The notes beneath the pieces were generated by a model that saw only the letters and a program-made list of their open reading frames with translations, searched no databases and was not told where the DNA came from. A stretch of DNA of 64,000 nt, from assembly GCF_001969855.1 (NCBI RefSeq), contig NZ_MRBL01000017.1, positions 1 to 64,000 of the forward strand. Reading direction: 5' to 3'. Within the stretch, counting starts at the first letter, position 1. Each line of letters begins with the position of its first letter. The position numbers and the translations under genes are program-made. This document shows positions 36,830 to 45,368 of the stretch, in pieces. Source of the DNA: Bacillus haynesii (GTDB lineage: Bacteria; Bacillota; Bacilli; Bacillales; Bacillaceae).

Positions 36830-38039
36830 AGCATTCAGCCGCCTTCATCCGTTGATCCGATTTTTGCTGATAGGCACGCTTGTTACGAAGGCGGCTAAGT
36901 CGATGACAACGCCGTTTTTGGCACTCTATCTCCATATGAAAACGGGAGCCGATTTTGGAACCGTCGGGCTTGTGATCGGTTTAGGCTATTTTTCAAGCAC
37001 TGTAGGAGGGGTAGTCGGAGGAGCGCTTTCAGATAAAATCGGCAGAAAAAAGGTGATGCTTTCGTCCATTTTCATCTGGAGCTTTGTATTCATTCTTTTC
37101 GGACTTGTTCATGATTTCATGTGGTTTTTATTATTAAACATTTTAAGCGGGCTTTGCCATTCGTGTTTTGAACCTGTGTCAAAGGCTTTGATGGCTGAGT
37201 TATCGGAACGGGAGATGAGATTCCGCATTTTCTCTTTACGGTATTTGGCCATCAATGTTGGAGCTGCTGTCGGCCCTTTATTGGGCACTTATTTCGGTCT
37301 TGCCAAAACCGGAACGCCGTTTATCATCACAGGGCTTGTCTATTTTGGCTATGCTGCACTTTTAAGCTTGATGATGATTCGACTGATCACGGTGAAAGAG
37401 ACAAACATCGCTCCTGAAAAAGTTCAGGCAGGTTCCGTTTTGAAAACGATAAAGCAAGACAAGGCTCTTCGATTTTACATAGGCGGCGGCATCCTTTTTT
37501 TGTTCAGCTATTCGCAAATGGAAAGCACTTTGCTGCAGTATTTAAATAACGACTTTGCAAACGGAGTTAAAATATTTTCGACTTTAATCACATTAAACGC
37601 GGTGACAGTCATCCTTTTACAAGTGCCGCTCACCCGTTTATTTGAGAAGTATAAATCGTTAACAACAATATCAATTGGAACCGTTTTTTGTATTTTGGGG
37701 AATACCGGTTTTTCTCTGGCAAATGGCTGGATTGTTTTTATGCTTTCAATGTTTGTTCTGACAATCGGCGAAATTTTATGTTTTCCTTCAATGAATGTCC
37801 TTTTGGACGAGCTGGCTCCGGATCATATGAAGGGCGCGTATTACGGCATGCAAAACTTGTACAATATCGGTGAGTTTTTAGGGCCTTGGCTGGGGGGAAT
37901 GATGCTTGCCTTGTACGGGGGAAAAGCCGTCTTTCTCATTGCTGCGTGTTCAGTCTTTTTGGCTTTAGGTGCTTACCATGTGGGGAGGAGAAAGTTTTTA
38001 TCTGCACAGCATCATGATGTATCGCCTTTTTCTTATTGA
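36813..38039 (+). CDS. MFS transporter, probable exporter for the ATP-grasp product
   Basis: 408 residues with 12 helices. MFS loop DKIGRKKVMLSS between helices 2 and 3. I chose ATG 36813 (MFAQFKAFSRL), which follows gggaaaag and overlaps the ligase by 17 bp; ATGs at 36768 and 36783 lack a ribosome site. Tight overlap with the ligase suggests translational coupling, as in bacD-bacE. Confidence 0.8.
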   Translation: MFAQFKAFSRLHPLIRFLLIGTLVTKAAKSMTTPFLALYLHMKTGADFGTVGLVIGLGYFSSTVGGVVGGALSDKIGRKKVMLSSIFIWSFVFILFGLVHDFMWFLLLNILSGLCHSCFEPVSKALMAELSEREMRFRIFSLRYLAINVGAAVGPLLGTYFGLAKTGTPFIITGLVYFGYAALLSLMMIRLITVKETNIAPEKVQAGSVLKTIKQDKALRFYIGGGILFLFSYSQMESTLLQYLNNDFANGVKIFSTLITLNAVTVILLQVPLTRLFEKYKSLTTISIGTVFCILGNTGFSLANGWIVFMLSMFVLTIGEILCFPSMNVLLDELAPDHMKGAYYGMQNLYNIGEFLGPWLGGMMLALYGGKAVFLIAACSVFLALGAYHVGRRKFLSAQHHDVSPFSY

Positions 38040-38110
38040 ATATTTGGGCCGCTCATGTATGAATCATCAAGAATTCACCCAACCTATAAGGTAAAAAAGG
38101 AGATTGAATC

Positions 38111-38359
38111 ATGGACACAACATTGGGCTACCTCCGCGAATCACTGTCGAATCACCTTGAACACGGCATAGGACAAAACATTTACAGAAAAATTGTTTCC
38201 GGGCGATATGCGAATGAGAAAGAGTTTGTCGAGCACTTGGAGGAGCGGGAAATGGAATTTCTGAATCAAGTGCTTGAACATGAGATGAAATATGCACTGA
38301 ATGAACAGGACCATAAACGAACAAGAGAATTAAACGAAGTGTATGAACTGTTGTTTTGA
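38111..38359 (+). CDS. csgA: Sporulation protein CsgA
   Basis: 82 residues, all helical and charged. From memory nearly matches B. subtilis CsgA (82 aa; MDxTLGYLRESLSNHLE start), a forespore protein made under sigma-G. Ribosome site aaaggaga. A possible sigma-G promoter is tgaatc (38060-38065), 17 nt, cctataa (38083-38089). Followed 15 bp later by ybxH. Confidence 0.9.
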   Translation: MDTTLGYLRESLSNHLEHGIGQNIYRKIVSGRYANEKEFVEHLEEREMEFLNQVLEHEMKYALNEQDHKRTRELNEVYELLF

Positions 38360-38374
38360 AAGGCGGCATGATCA

Positions 38375-38566
38375 ATGGGTGCAATAGAGCGGAACGGATA
38401 CACGTTTGAACCGGAATACAGTGTGACCAGACAAAACGGTGCCATCCATGTATACCGGCGCGGCCGGTTTGTCGAGGAGATTCAATTTGAGTTTCACGGG
38501 GAGTTTCCAGAGCATGATTTAATTGAAGAGCTTGTCAATCATTATTGTTATGAAAATAAAATATAA
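38375..38566 (+). CDS. ybxH: YbxH family protein
   Basis: 63 residues, soluble, with the YbxH start (MGAIERNGYTFEPEYSV). Same neighbour order as B. subtilis csgA-ybxH, so likely a sporulation-linked gene. Function unknown. The ribosome site aaaggcgg is modest. Confidence 0.85.
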   Translation: MGAIERNGYTFEPEYSVTRQNGAIHVYRRGRFVEEIQFEFHGEFPEHDLIEELVNHYCYENKI

Positions 38567-38572
38567 GACTTG

Positions 38573-38604
38573 AAGAGGCTGCCGACCGGGCGGCTTTTAT
38601 TTTG
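38573..38604 (+). terminator. csgA-ybxH terminator
   Basis: Stem aggctgcc/ggcggctt, loop gaccg, followed by ttattttgg. A second short stem (ggcagc/gctgcc, about 38641-38658) lies further right and may end ybyB. Confidence 0.65.
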
Positions 38605-38682
38605 GATTTTTATATCTATAATCCGCTTGCAGTTTAGAGCGGCAGCAAAAAAGCTGCCATAAATATGACAGCTCATGCATCG

Positions 38683-38949
38683 TTATTTTTTCTTTTCATC
38701 ATAGTATTGAACAGGGTACATGGATCCTTCCGATACCATTTTGTTATCTTCGATATCATGCGGAGACGGATGGCCTGCTTTTTCAACCGGGAATGAATCT
38801 ACATTGTGTTTTTCCGAAAAGTAAGGGATCTTTTCTTTCACGCTTTGTAAGTACGATTTCAGTTTTTGTCTGTTTGTTTCGTCTTTTAGCATATATGCAG
38901 TGACTCCGGCGACAACGACGAGACCTGAGATCATATTCTTTTGCTTCAT
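38683..38949 (-). CDS. ybyB: YbyB family protein
   Basis: 88 residues from ATG 38949 (MKQKNMISGLVVVAGV), which lies 8 nt after aaagggg; the ATG at 38955 is too close to that site. One N-terminal membrane helix, then a polar tail ending KKK. Function unknown. Confidence 0.78.
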   Translation of the reverse strand: MKQKNMISGLVVVAGVTAYMLKDETNRQKLKSYLQSVKEKIPYFSEKHNVDSFPVEKAGHPSPHDIEDNKMVSEGSMYPVQYYDEKKK

Positions 38950-39006
38950 GGTCATAACCCCTTTCGATTAGGTGTTTGCAAATGTTATTCCCATGATGGC
39001 CGCCGT

Positions 39007-40902
39007 TTAAACCAGCTGATCGAGCGCTTCGTCTATATTTGTCGTCGGCTGCCTGCAGGCGAAGTTTTCACAAATATAGACGGTTGTTTTGTCATCGACT
39101 GTTTTGTATTCGGCTGCGAAGTCGGCAATCTCTTTGAAATCGTCAGGCGATTCCGCGGCGAGGACGGCATAGTTCGGCTGGAAGGCCTGCTGCAAAGCGC
39201 TTACGATCTTCTGTCTGTCCGGGTCATTCCGTTTTCCGAGCACAACGATTTCTTTTTGCGGCATGACATGGCTCAGCAGACCTTGGAGAAAGTTTGCATG
39301 GCCGCTCGGATAAGCGGAAACGTCTCCATGGAATGCAGAAAACATTTTTGCTGCTTGATCATGGAGCGATAAATCGCCAGTCAGCCTGCCCAACCGGGAC
39401 AGCTGCACGGCCAGGACGCCGTTTCCGGATGGGAGGGCGCCGTCGTATACTTCTTTATCCCGAACAATCAAAGTCTCGGCATCGCTTCCCGTAAAATAAA
39501 ATCCGCCGTGCTCTTCATCCCAGAACAGCCCGGTCATGTCCGCTGCTAGTTTTTTGGCTTTTCGCAAATCGGTTAAATCAAGTGAGGCTTCATACAATTC
39601 GATATAGGCCCATAGCAGGAAGGCGTAGTCATCGATAAACCCTTTATTTTTTACCTCGCCGTCACGGTAGCGAACCATGACGCGTCCGCCTTGAATCAAT
39701 TTATTCTCGATGAACTCGACTGCAGCCCGCGCCATCTCCAGATATTCGGGCGCATTGTAGACTTTCGCCGCTTTGGCAAGGCCCGCGATCATCAGAGCGT
39801 TCCAAGATGTCAGCACTTTATCGTCGACATGGGGATACGTTCTTTCCTGCCGTTTTTCAAAAAGTTTTATTCTCGCTTCTTCAAGCTTGTTCTGAAGCTG
39901 TTCATCTGTCAGCGCGAATTCATCCTTGATGTCTTCCAGCCTGGTGTAGATCAAGTTTGGTATATTGTGGCCTTCAAAATTCCCTTCTTGCGTGATGTTG
40001 TAAACGGCGCAATACAATTCGCCGAGTTCATCTCCAAGCGTTTCAAGGACCTCGTCTTTTGACCACACATAATATTTGCCTTCTACCCCTTCCGTGTCAG
40101 CATCAAGCGCTGAATAAAAAGCGCCCTTGTCATCGGTCATTTCGCGGCGGACAAATGTGATGATCTGCTCGGAAATCTGTTTATACCGTTCATTTTTCGT
40201 GATTTGATAGGCTTCAGTGTATGCGATCAGCAATAAAGCATTATCGTAAAGCATTTTTTCAAAGTGGGGAACAAGCCATTCGTCATCTGTCGAATAGCGG
40301 GCGAACCCGTAGCCGATATGGTCGTAAATCCCGCCATTCGCCATGCTGTCCAACGTTTTCGTCACGCTGTACAGCGCGTTCTCCTCGCCGCTGTATTGAT
40401 GATACCGAAGCAGAAATGTCAGCATATGGGGGATCGGAAATTTCGGCGCGCTGCCGAAACCGCCGTACGCCGCATCAAAGCTGTTGATCAGCTGCTGATA
40501 CGTCCGCCTCAACATGTCTTCACCGAGCGAATCGCCGGCATCGCTTTTCGCTTTAATTCTCAGGTTGTTGGCCGCTTTTTCGGCAATATCTTCAACATGT
40601 TCCCGGTTTTTCGCAAAGGTATCGGAAAGCTGCTTCACCACCTCAACAAACCCCGGACGGTTAAAACGGCTCGTCTTCGGAAAATATGTACCCGCATAAA
40701 ACGGCTTCTGATCAGGCGTTAAAAACACATTCAGCGGCCAGCCGCCCTGCCCCGTCATCATCTGGCAGATCGTCATATAAATTGAATCCACATCAGGCCG
40801 CTCCTCGCGGTCCACTTTAATAGAGACGAATTTCTCATTCAGAAGCTTCGCAACTTCTTCGTCTTCGAAGCTTTCGTGGGCCATGACGTGGCACCAATGA
40901 CA
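39007..40902 (-). pseudogene. yyaL: yyaL-like gene, 3' part separated by the ICE
   Basis: Contains codons for [22 protein letters not shown] onward to the C-terminus (about 630 residues) of a thioredoxin-domain/DUF255 protein (YyaL, SSP411-like) with an (alpha/alpha)6 barrel. Its own 5' end is 21.66 kb away at 62562-62723. The frame upstream of the CHWC codons hits a stop in the attL arm, so only re-initiation at the ATG at 40884 could translate it, and that product would lack the CHWC motif. Removal of the element rebuilds an intact gene in frame. In this state the gene is silent or truncated. Confidence 0.9.
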
Positions 40903-40919
40903 TGTGCGTATAGCTACCC
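40885..40919. other. attL of the ICE
   Basis: Chromosomal half gtggcac (yyaL codons), core caatgaca at 40895-40902, then the element half catgt (40901-40905), gcg, tatagctaccc (40909-40919). The tatagctaccc arm is the inverted copy of gggtagctata in attR. Confidence 0.85.
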
Positions 40920-40922
40920 AAG

Positions 40923-41084
40923 CTAGCTATACCCAATAGATACAAGAACAGGTTTGTTCTCGCGTTTCGCTTTTTCGAATGCTTCTTCTCCCCAAGGGAG
41001 CCAATTCACAGGATTGTAAGCATGTTGAAGTAAGTAAGGAGACTTCTCAGCGATTAATCTATTGGGTTTATTGTTAGTGGGCAT
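40923..41084 (-). pseudogene. Element-borne copy of the yyaL 5' end
   Basis: A 53-codon frame from ATG 41084 (ribosome site aagaaggtga), [20 protein letters not shown] up to PVLVSIGYS, ending at a TAG at 40923. It differs from the copy at 62562-62723 by three residues in this part. It stops just before the CHWC codons and is separated from the 3' part of the gene by 20 bp of att arm, out of frame, so it does not restore the gene. The longer open frame back to 41138 has no ribosome site. Confidence 0.85.
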
Positions 41085-41167
41085 GGAATCACCTTCTTTC
41101 TTAGAATGGATTTTTTGGCACTCTATATAGCATACCAAAAAAATAGCCGAATAATTCCTTGGAAGTT

Positions 41168-41689
41168 TTAGGCGAACCTAGCTATTTTTCTTTGTTCTGT
41201 TAGTGATGTCGAATTTTGATGAAAAAGGGTTATTTGAGAGATTTTCTGTTCAATAACGAATAATGGGACTTTGAAAAATGACGCTATTTGTTTATATGTC
41301 CAATTTTTTATTCTTGGCATTTCATCTATTAACATTTTGTCGGTGATTAGAATTTCGGAGGCGAAAATGTTTGCTTGGTGTTCAAGTTTAGCTCCTAAGA
41401 CGAGGGAGCATTTTTCCATTTGGAATGTGTTTAAATTTTTATGGAGAAAATAGTGTCCTAATTCATGTGCAATAATGATATGAGGGAGTTTTGACTTTTT
41501 GTTCACATGGATAATGTATTCATTCTCTTCCTTGTAATATTGGAGAAATCCGTGAACACATCCCAAATTCTCTTTTAATATGATTATTTTTAGGTTTTCG
41601 CAGATTTCGAAAACGTCATTTGTTCCATTATCTTGGATAACCTTTTCGGCCTTGTGCTTAATGTTTTTTGAGGTATAGATAAGGATCAC
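41168..41689 (-). CDS. immA: ImmA-like metalloprotease (anti-repressor)
   Basis: 173 residues with the zinc-protease motif HELGHYFLH. In ICEBs1, ImmA cleaves the repressor ImmR when RapI or the SOS response signals, which releases excision and transfer genes. Same order here, immR then immA on the minus strand with a 37-bp gap. Start is GTG at 41689 after agaaag. Confidence 0.9.
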   Translation of the reverse strand: MILIYTSKNIKHKAEKVIQDNGTNDVFEICENLKIIILKENLGCVHGFLQYYKEENEYIIHVNKKSKLPHIIIAHELGHYFLHKNLNTFQMEKCSLVLGAKLEHQANIFASEILITDKMLIDEMPRIKNWTYKQIASFFKVPLFVIEQKISQITLFHQNSTSLTEQRKIARFA

Positions 41690-41726
41690 TCTTTCTATAT
41701 GGTGTTATTTGATATATGGATATGAA

Positions 41727-42101
41727 CTACTCTTTCTTTTTCATTGCATCCACATATTTTATGCCATTAATTAATGCTTGTTTGATTAATCGAGCGGTTT
41801 CTTCATCAATATCCTCATCATTTTTCATAAATAATAAAGTTTCTTCGTTTCTTAATTCCTCTAGTGCCTCATTTACAGTCTCATCTAATTTTGAAGGTGT
41901 ATGTGGTTTACGGCCTAATAAATAATCAGTTGACACATCATAAACTTCGCTTAACTTTCTTAATGTTTCTGGATCAGGCGTTCTGTAATTTCTTTCATAA
42001 TTAGAAATTGTTTTTTCAGTGGAGTTAACTTTTTCTGCTGCTTCTTTTTGATTCAATCCGGTTCTAATTCGAGCTTTTTTCAATCTTTCTCCTAGTGTCA
42101 T
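41727..42101 (-). CDS. immR: ImmR-like phage-type repressor
   Basis: 124 residues from ATG 42101 (MTLGERLKKARIRTG), with Cro/CI helix-turn-helix (LNQKEAAEKVNSTEKTISNYERN) and a C-terminal tail EETARLIKQALINGIKY similar to ICEBs1 ImmR. An in-frame ATG at 42119 is an alternative start; neither has a strong ribosome site. Represses the xis promoter and confers immunity to a second copy; cleaved by ImmA. Confidence 0.88.
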   Translation of the reverse strand: MTLGERLKKARIRTGLNQKEAAEKVNSTEKTISNYERNYRTPDPETLRKLSEVYDVSTDYLLGRKPHTPSKLDETVNEALEELRNEETLLFMKNDEDIDEETARLIKQALINGIKYVDAMKKKE

Positions 42102-42310
42102 TTTAATCATCCATTCCACAAAAAGTTGAGTTACTTATATAATATCAGCAATTGCTGGCTTTTTCTCATATATGAAAAGAAAAGAACGAAAAGTGTATAA
42201 ATACTCATTGACTCTCCGTATTGGGTGGGTTAGTATTGTTCTGAAATTTTCTATGGGCAGTTTAATTTTGCATTTTTTATAAAAAAGTCTCCGAAATGTT
42301 CATTTTTTTG

Positions 42311-42339
42311 TTTACATCTCCGAATCGTGGAGTTATAAT
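42311..42339 (+). promoter_or_regulatory. Main transfer promoter (Pxis-like) with ImmR boxes
   Basis: TTTACA (42311-42316), 17 nt, TATAAT (42334-42339). A dyad, ctccg-aatcg-tggag, lies in the spacer. The word tctccg recurs at about 42288 and 42211 (ctctccg), so these are candidate ImmR sites between immR and the xis-like gene. Confidence 0.8.
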
Positions 42340-42387
42340 AAAGATAACCACAAAGGGTTGAGCATTTTTCAAAGAAAGGAGGATTAT

Positions 42388-42582
42388 ATGAAGGAGTTCT
42401 ATACCGTGGGTGATGTACAAATTATTCTGGGTGTTTCACGAGCGAAAGCTTATAAGATTATCCGCGGCTTGAATGAAGAAATGGAGGAGGAAGGTTATAA
42501 GACTTTAAAAGGGCGTGTTAATAAATCCAAATTTGATGATCGGTACATGTATAAAGGTAAACAAAGAAATGGGGTGGTCTGA
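42388..42582 (+). CDS. xis: Xis-like small DNA-binding protein
   Basis: 64 residues from ATG 42388 (MKEFYTVGDVQIILG), after aaaggaggat. An HTH_17/MerR-like fold, SRAKAYKIIRGLNEEMEEEG. It holds the position of ICEBs1 xis. Because the recombinase here is of the serine type, whether this protein is the directionality factor is an open question. Confidence 0.82.
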   Translation: MKEFYTVGDVQIILGVSRAKAYKIIRGLNEEMEEEGYKTLKGRVNKSKFDDRYMYKGKQRNGVV

Positions 42583-42585
42583 AAG

Positions 42586-42825
42586 GTGAATAGAAAGGAT
42601 ACTCATTTGTTTATGAAAAGTGCAGTTTCTTTAGCAAGGGAAATGGAAGGTAATTGGACAGTGAGAATGAAAATGGCTTTAAACACTGTAATTGTAAAAC
42701 ATTATTTTAACAAGCCTTTATCTCTTGAAAATGTAAATGCTCTTCTTAGAAAGGGGGTATCTTATCGAAGGATTTGTAAACATTACGGTGTTGGCAGAAA
42801 AGACATTGCTTCATTAAAGGGCTAG
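42586..42825 (+). CDS. YdcO-like small protein
   Basis: 79 residues with a GTG start (gtgaatagaaag) after gaaag, 3 bp after the xis-like gene. Helical; the C-terminal part (GVSYRRICKHYGVGRKDIASL) resembles a helix-turn-helix. Equivalent in position to ydzL/ydcO of ICEBs1. Function unknown. Confidence 0.72.
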   Translation: MNRKDTHLFMKSAVSLAREMEGNWTVRMKMALNTVIVKHYFNKPLSLENVNALLRKGVSYRRICKHYGVGRKDIASLKG

Positions 42826-42883
42826 TCATAGTGTGAATTTATACCACTATAACGGCTCGACAAAAAATAAAGGTGGTGGTGAT

Positions 42884-43171
42884 TTGACGTTAATCGAAGA
42901 GTTTAATTATCATTTAAAAAAATTTGAAGACCATAGAGAACCTGTTACTTTAGCTTTAGCGCAAGTGATTCAAAGGGCTATGGATGAAAAGTTAGTCGAA
43001 GAATATCAAGAATTTTATGACTGGTTTATGCGGTGTTTCTACGATGAAGGAAAACCGAAGGAAGTTTTTAGGTTTCCGGTAATTGATGAGGGGCCAATCT
43101 TACATGGTGGAAAACCACGAGTGATCATTTTTAGAGATTCGCATATTTCAAGTGTTCCGGTAATTCATTAA
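42884..43171 (+). CDS. Unknown ICE protein
   Basis: 95 residues if translated from TTG 42884, which lies 4-5 nt after aggtggtgg; the frame is open to 42833 but that GTG has no ribosome site. Acidic and soluble (EEFNYHLKKFEDHREPV, EEYQEFYDWFMRCF). In the early operon between the YdcO-like gene and helP. No function recognised. Confidence 0.62.
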   Translation: MTLIEEFNYHLKKFEDHREPVTLALAQVIQRAMDEKLVEEYQEFYDWFMRCFYDEGKPKEVFRFPVIDEGPILHGGKPRVIIFRDSHISSVPVIH

Positions 43172-43174
43172 TGG

Positions 43175-43510
43175 AGTGTTGCTCTTTGAAAATTACATAT
43201 AGACAAAGAAAGCGCCTTGACGATTAAATCATCAAGAACGCCATGAAGACCTAGACACCTTCATTATACGGCATTTTTGATGAAAAGTCATGTGTGAGTA
43301 TTTGGTGATGTACAGTAATCACTTTAAATACTGTAGCAGGCTAGAACAAGCGTGCGAGATAGCTGTAAACAGCTTGATGGCTATAAATAGCCTACTAGGT
43401 TGCCATGACGGGCTTATGAGCCAATAGCGACTGAGAAGCGCCACGATGGAATCAGAACCGGAGCGAATTTTAAAATTGATCTTATAAATCAAATCAAAAA
43501 AATAAAACTA
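43175..43510 (+). other. Structured non-coding leader before helP
   Basis: About 340 nt with no credible gene. It contains several hairpins: cttgacgatt/aatcatcaag (43216-43236), agctgt/acagct (43361-43374), ggcta/tagcc (43379-43392), ggct/agcc (43411-43422). The downstream part (ccatgacgggcttatgagcc, 43403-43422) looks compact and GC-richer than its surroundings. Could be a leader RNA, an attenuator or a replication signal. Confidence 0.55.
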
Positions 43511-43530
43511 AATGAAATGGGGAAATGAAA

Positions 43531-43899
43531 ATGAATTTAAAATTTATTGTACCTGATGCGAAAATGACTTTTGGTGAATTGAAATTTGCTGGACTAAATC
43601 GTGAACGTTATGCATATGTAAATGGACAAAGAAGTGATAAATTGGAATCTAGGGTATATAACTTGATGTCAAGTGTTCAAGGCGGGCAGATCGAAGTGAC
43701 TATTCCAGAATATGTTGGATTAAAAGACATAAATTTTTCTGCTGACGTTGAATTGAAAAACCCACAAATAAAGGCTATGGCTCAATCAAGTGGGAACTTC
43801 GCGAATGTTAGGTGGACTGTCGAAGCAGAAGATATCATTGTGAAAGGTTCTAGCGTTTCTAAACCTACGGCTACTACTGCCACAAGTGATAAAAAGTAA
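43531..43899 (+). CDS. helP: HelP, helicase processivity factor (DUF961)
   Basis: 122 residues from ATG 43531 ([15 protein letters not shown]), spaced 8 nt from gggg. It belongs to the DUF961/YdcP family, small OB-like proteins needed with PcrA for unwinding ICE DNA in ICEBs1. A Ser/Thr/Ala-rich tail follows the domain. Located just ahead of conQ as in ICEBs1. Confidence 0.9.
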   Translation: MNLKFIVPDAKMTFGELKFAGLNRERYAYVNGQRSDKLESRVYNLMSSVQGGQIEVTIPEYVGLKDINFSADVELKNPQIKAMAQSSGNFANVRWTVEAEDIIVKGSSVSKPTATTATSDKK

Positions 43900-43916
43900 A
43901 CCGCAAAGGATAACGG

Positions 43917-45368
43917 GTGATCCGTATGAAAAAATTTCTTGAAAAAAGATTGTGGAAGTATCGTGGAAAACGTATTCGGCCATTTATGAGGAATAACGTT
44001 AAATTGGCAGGCGCATTAATATTTGTGCCTGCTTTTTTAATATCCATGTTTTTCTTTTGGAAAGATCATCTTCTTCACTTTAATGTATCTCAAGTGATTA
44101 ATCACTTTGAATGGAATGTACCTTTGATCGTTAAAAGTTTGGTTTGTTCGTTGTCTATTGGTATTGGAAGTGTGTATGTTGCCTATTTAACTTTTAATGG
44201 ACTTTTTAAAAGGTTAAAGCACAGGCAGATGCTTGCAAGAATGATTTTCTCTAACAAGTTTTATGAAAAAGATCATGTGAAGGTAAAAAAGCTATTCTCA
44301 AATGATACAGGGGCAAAGGAAAAAATCACGTACTTTCCTAAGGTGTATTACCGAGTTAAAAACAATCACATTTATATACGCATTGCTATGGATATGAGCC
44401 GTTTTCAGAATCGCTTCCTGGACTTAGGAAAGGATTTGGAAAACGGCTTATTTTGTGACTTGGTTGATAAGCAAATGGAAGAAGGTTTTGTGTGCTTTAA
44501 GCTTCTTTACGATATCAAAAAGAATCGTATTTCCATTGATGATGCAATAGCTGAGAATGGAGTCCTTCCGTTAATGAAGCATATTTCATGGCGATTTGAT
44601 AAGTTGCCGCACATGCTCATATCCGGTAGCACAGGCGGAGGAAAAACCTATTTCATGTTGACCATCATAAAAGCGTGTGTAGGACTTGGGGCAGATGTAA
44701 AAATCTTAGACCCGAAAAATGCTGATTTAGCCGACTTGGAAGAGGTACTTCCCAAAAGAGTATATTCACAGAAAAACGGTATCCTTATGTGTTTGAGGAA
44801 GTCCGTTGATGGCATGATGCAACGAATGGATGAAATGAAGAAAATGCCTAATTACAAGACAGGTGAAAACTATGCCTATTTAGGCTTGAAACCTGTTTTT
44901 ATATTCTTTGATGAATACGTTGCGTTTATGGATTTGTTGGATATGAAGGAGAGAAATGAAGCGTTATCTTACATGAAACAATTGGTTATGCTGGGTCGTC
45001 AGGCTGGTTATTTTCTTGTTTTAGGGGCACAGCGACCGGATGCAAAATATCTAGCCGATGGGATACGAGATCAATTTAGTTTTCGTGTTGCGCTCGGCAA
45101 TATGTCTGATACTGGTTACGGGATGATGTTCGGTGATGTTGATAAAACATTTATGGAAAAAGACGTGAAAGGTCGAGGATATGCCTATGTTGGAACAGGT
45201 TCAATATTAGAGTTTTACAGTCCAATTGTGCCGAAAGGATATGATTTTATGTCATCTATTAAAAATGCGCTGGTTGGAGTCGAGGGAGCGCAGGCGACGG
45301 CAGTCGCCAGCGGCAGCGAAAGCGACCAGACGGCCAGCGGTGAAGGAGTGAGCGAAGCGAATGACTGA
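43917..45368 (+). CDS. conQ: ConQ, FtsK-like coupling protein
   Basis: 483 residues with a GTG start after aaagga. Two N-terminal membrane helices (about 20-42 and 60-85), then a FtsK/HerA ATPase with Walker A SGSTGGGKTYF and Walker B PVFIFFDEYVAF. It brings relaxase-bound DNA to the transfer channel. Its 3' end overlaps nicK by 8 bp. An alternative start is ATG 43926. Confidence 0.92.
   Translation: MIRMKKFLEKRLWKYRGKRIRPFMRNNVKLAGALIFVPAFLISMFFFWKDHLLHFNVSQVINHFEWNVPLIVKSLVCSLSIGIGSVYVAYLTFNGLFKRLKHRQMLARMIFSNKFYEKDHVKVKKLFSNDTGAKEKITYFPKVYYRVKNNHIYIRIAMDMSRFQNRFLDLGKDLENGLFCDLVDKQMEEGFVCFKLLYDIKKNRISIDDAIAENGVLPLMKHISWRFDKLPHMLISGSTGGGKTYFMLTIIKACVGLGADVKILDPKNADLADLEEVLPKRVYSQKNGILMCLRKSVDGMMQRMDEMKKMPNYKTGENYAYLGLKPVFIFFDEYVAFMDLLDMKERNEALSYMKQLVMLGRQAGYFLVLGAQRPDAKYLADGIRDQFSFRVALGNMSDTGYGMMFGDVDKTFMEKDVKGRGYAYVGTGSILEFYSPIVPKGYDFMSSIKNALVGVEGAQATAVASGSESDQTASGEGVSEAND

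Noticed and set aside
40906-40925. 20 bp between the left yyaL 5' copy and the 3' part as an IS footprint
   Set aside because: It matches the inverted arm at the other end of the element and so is part of attL, not a transposon scar.
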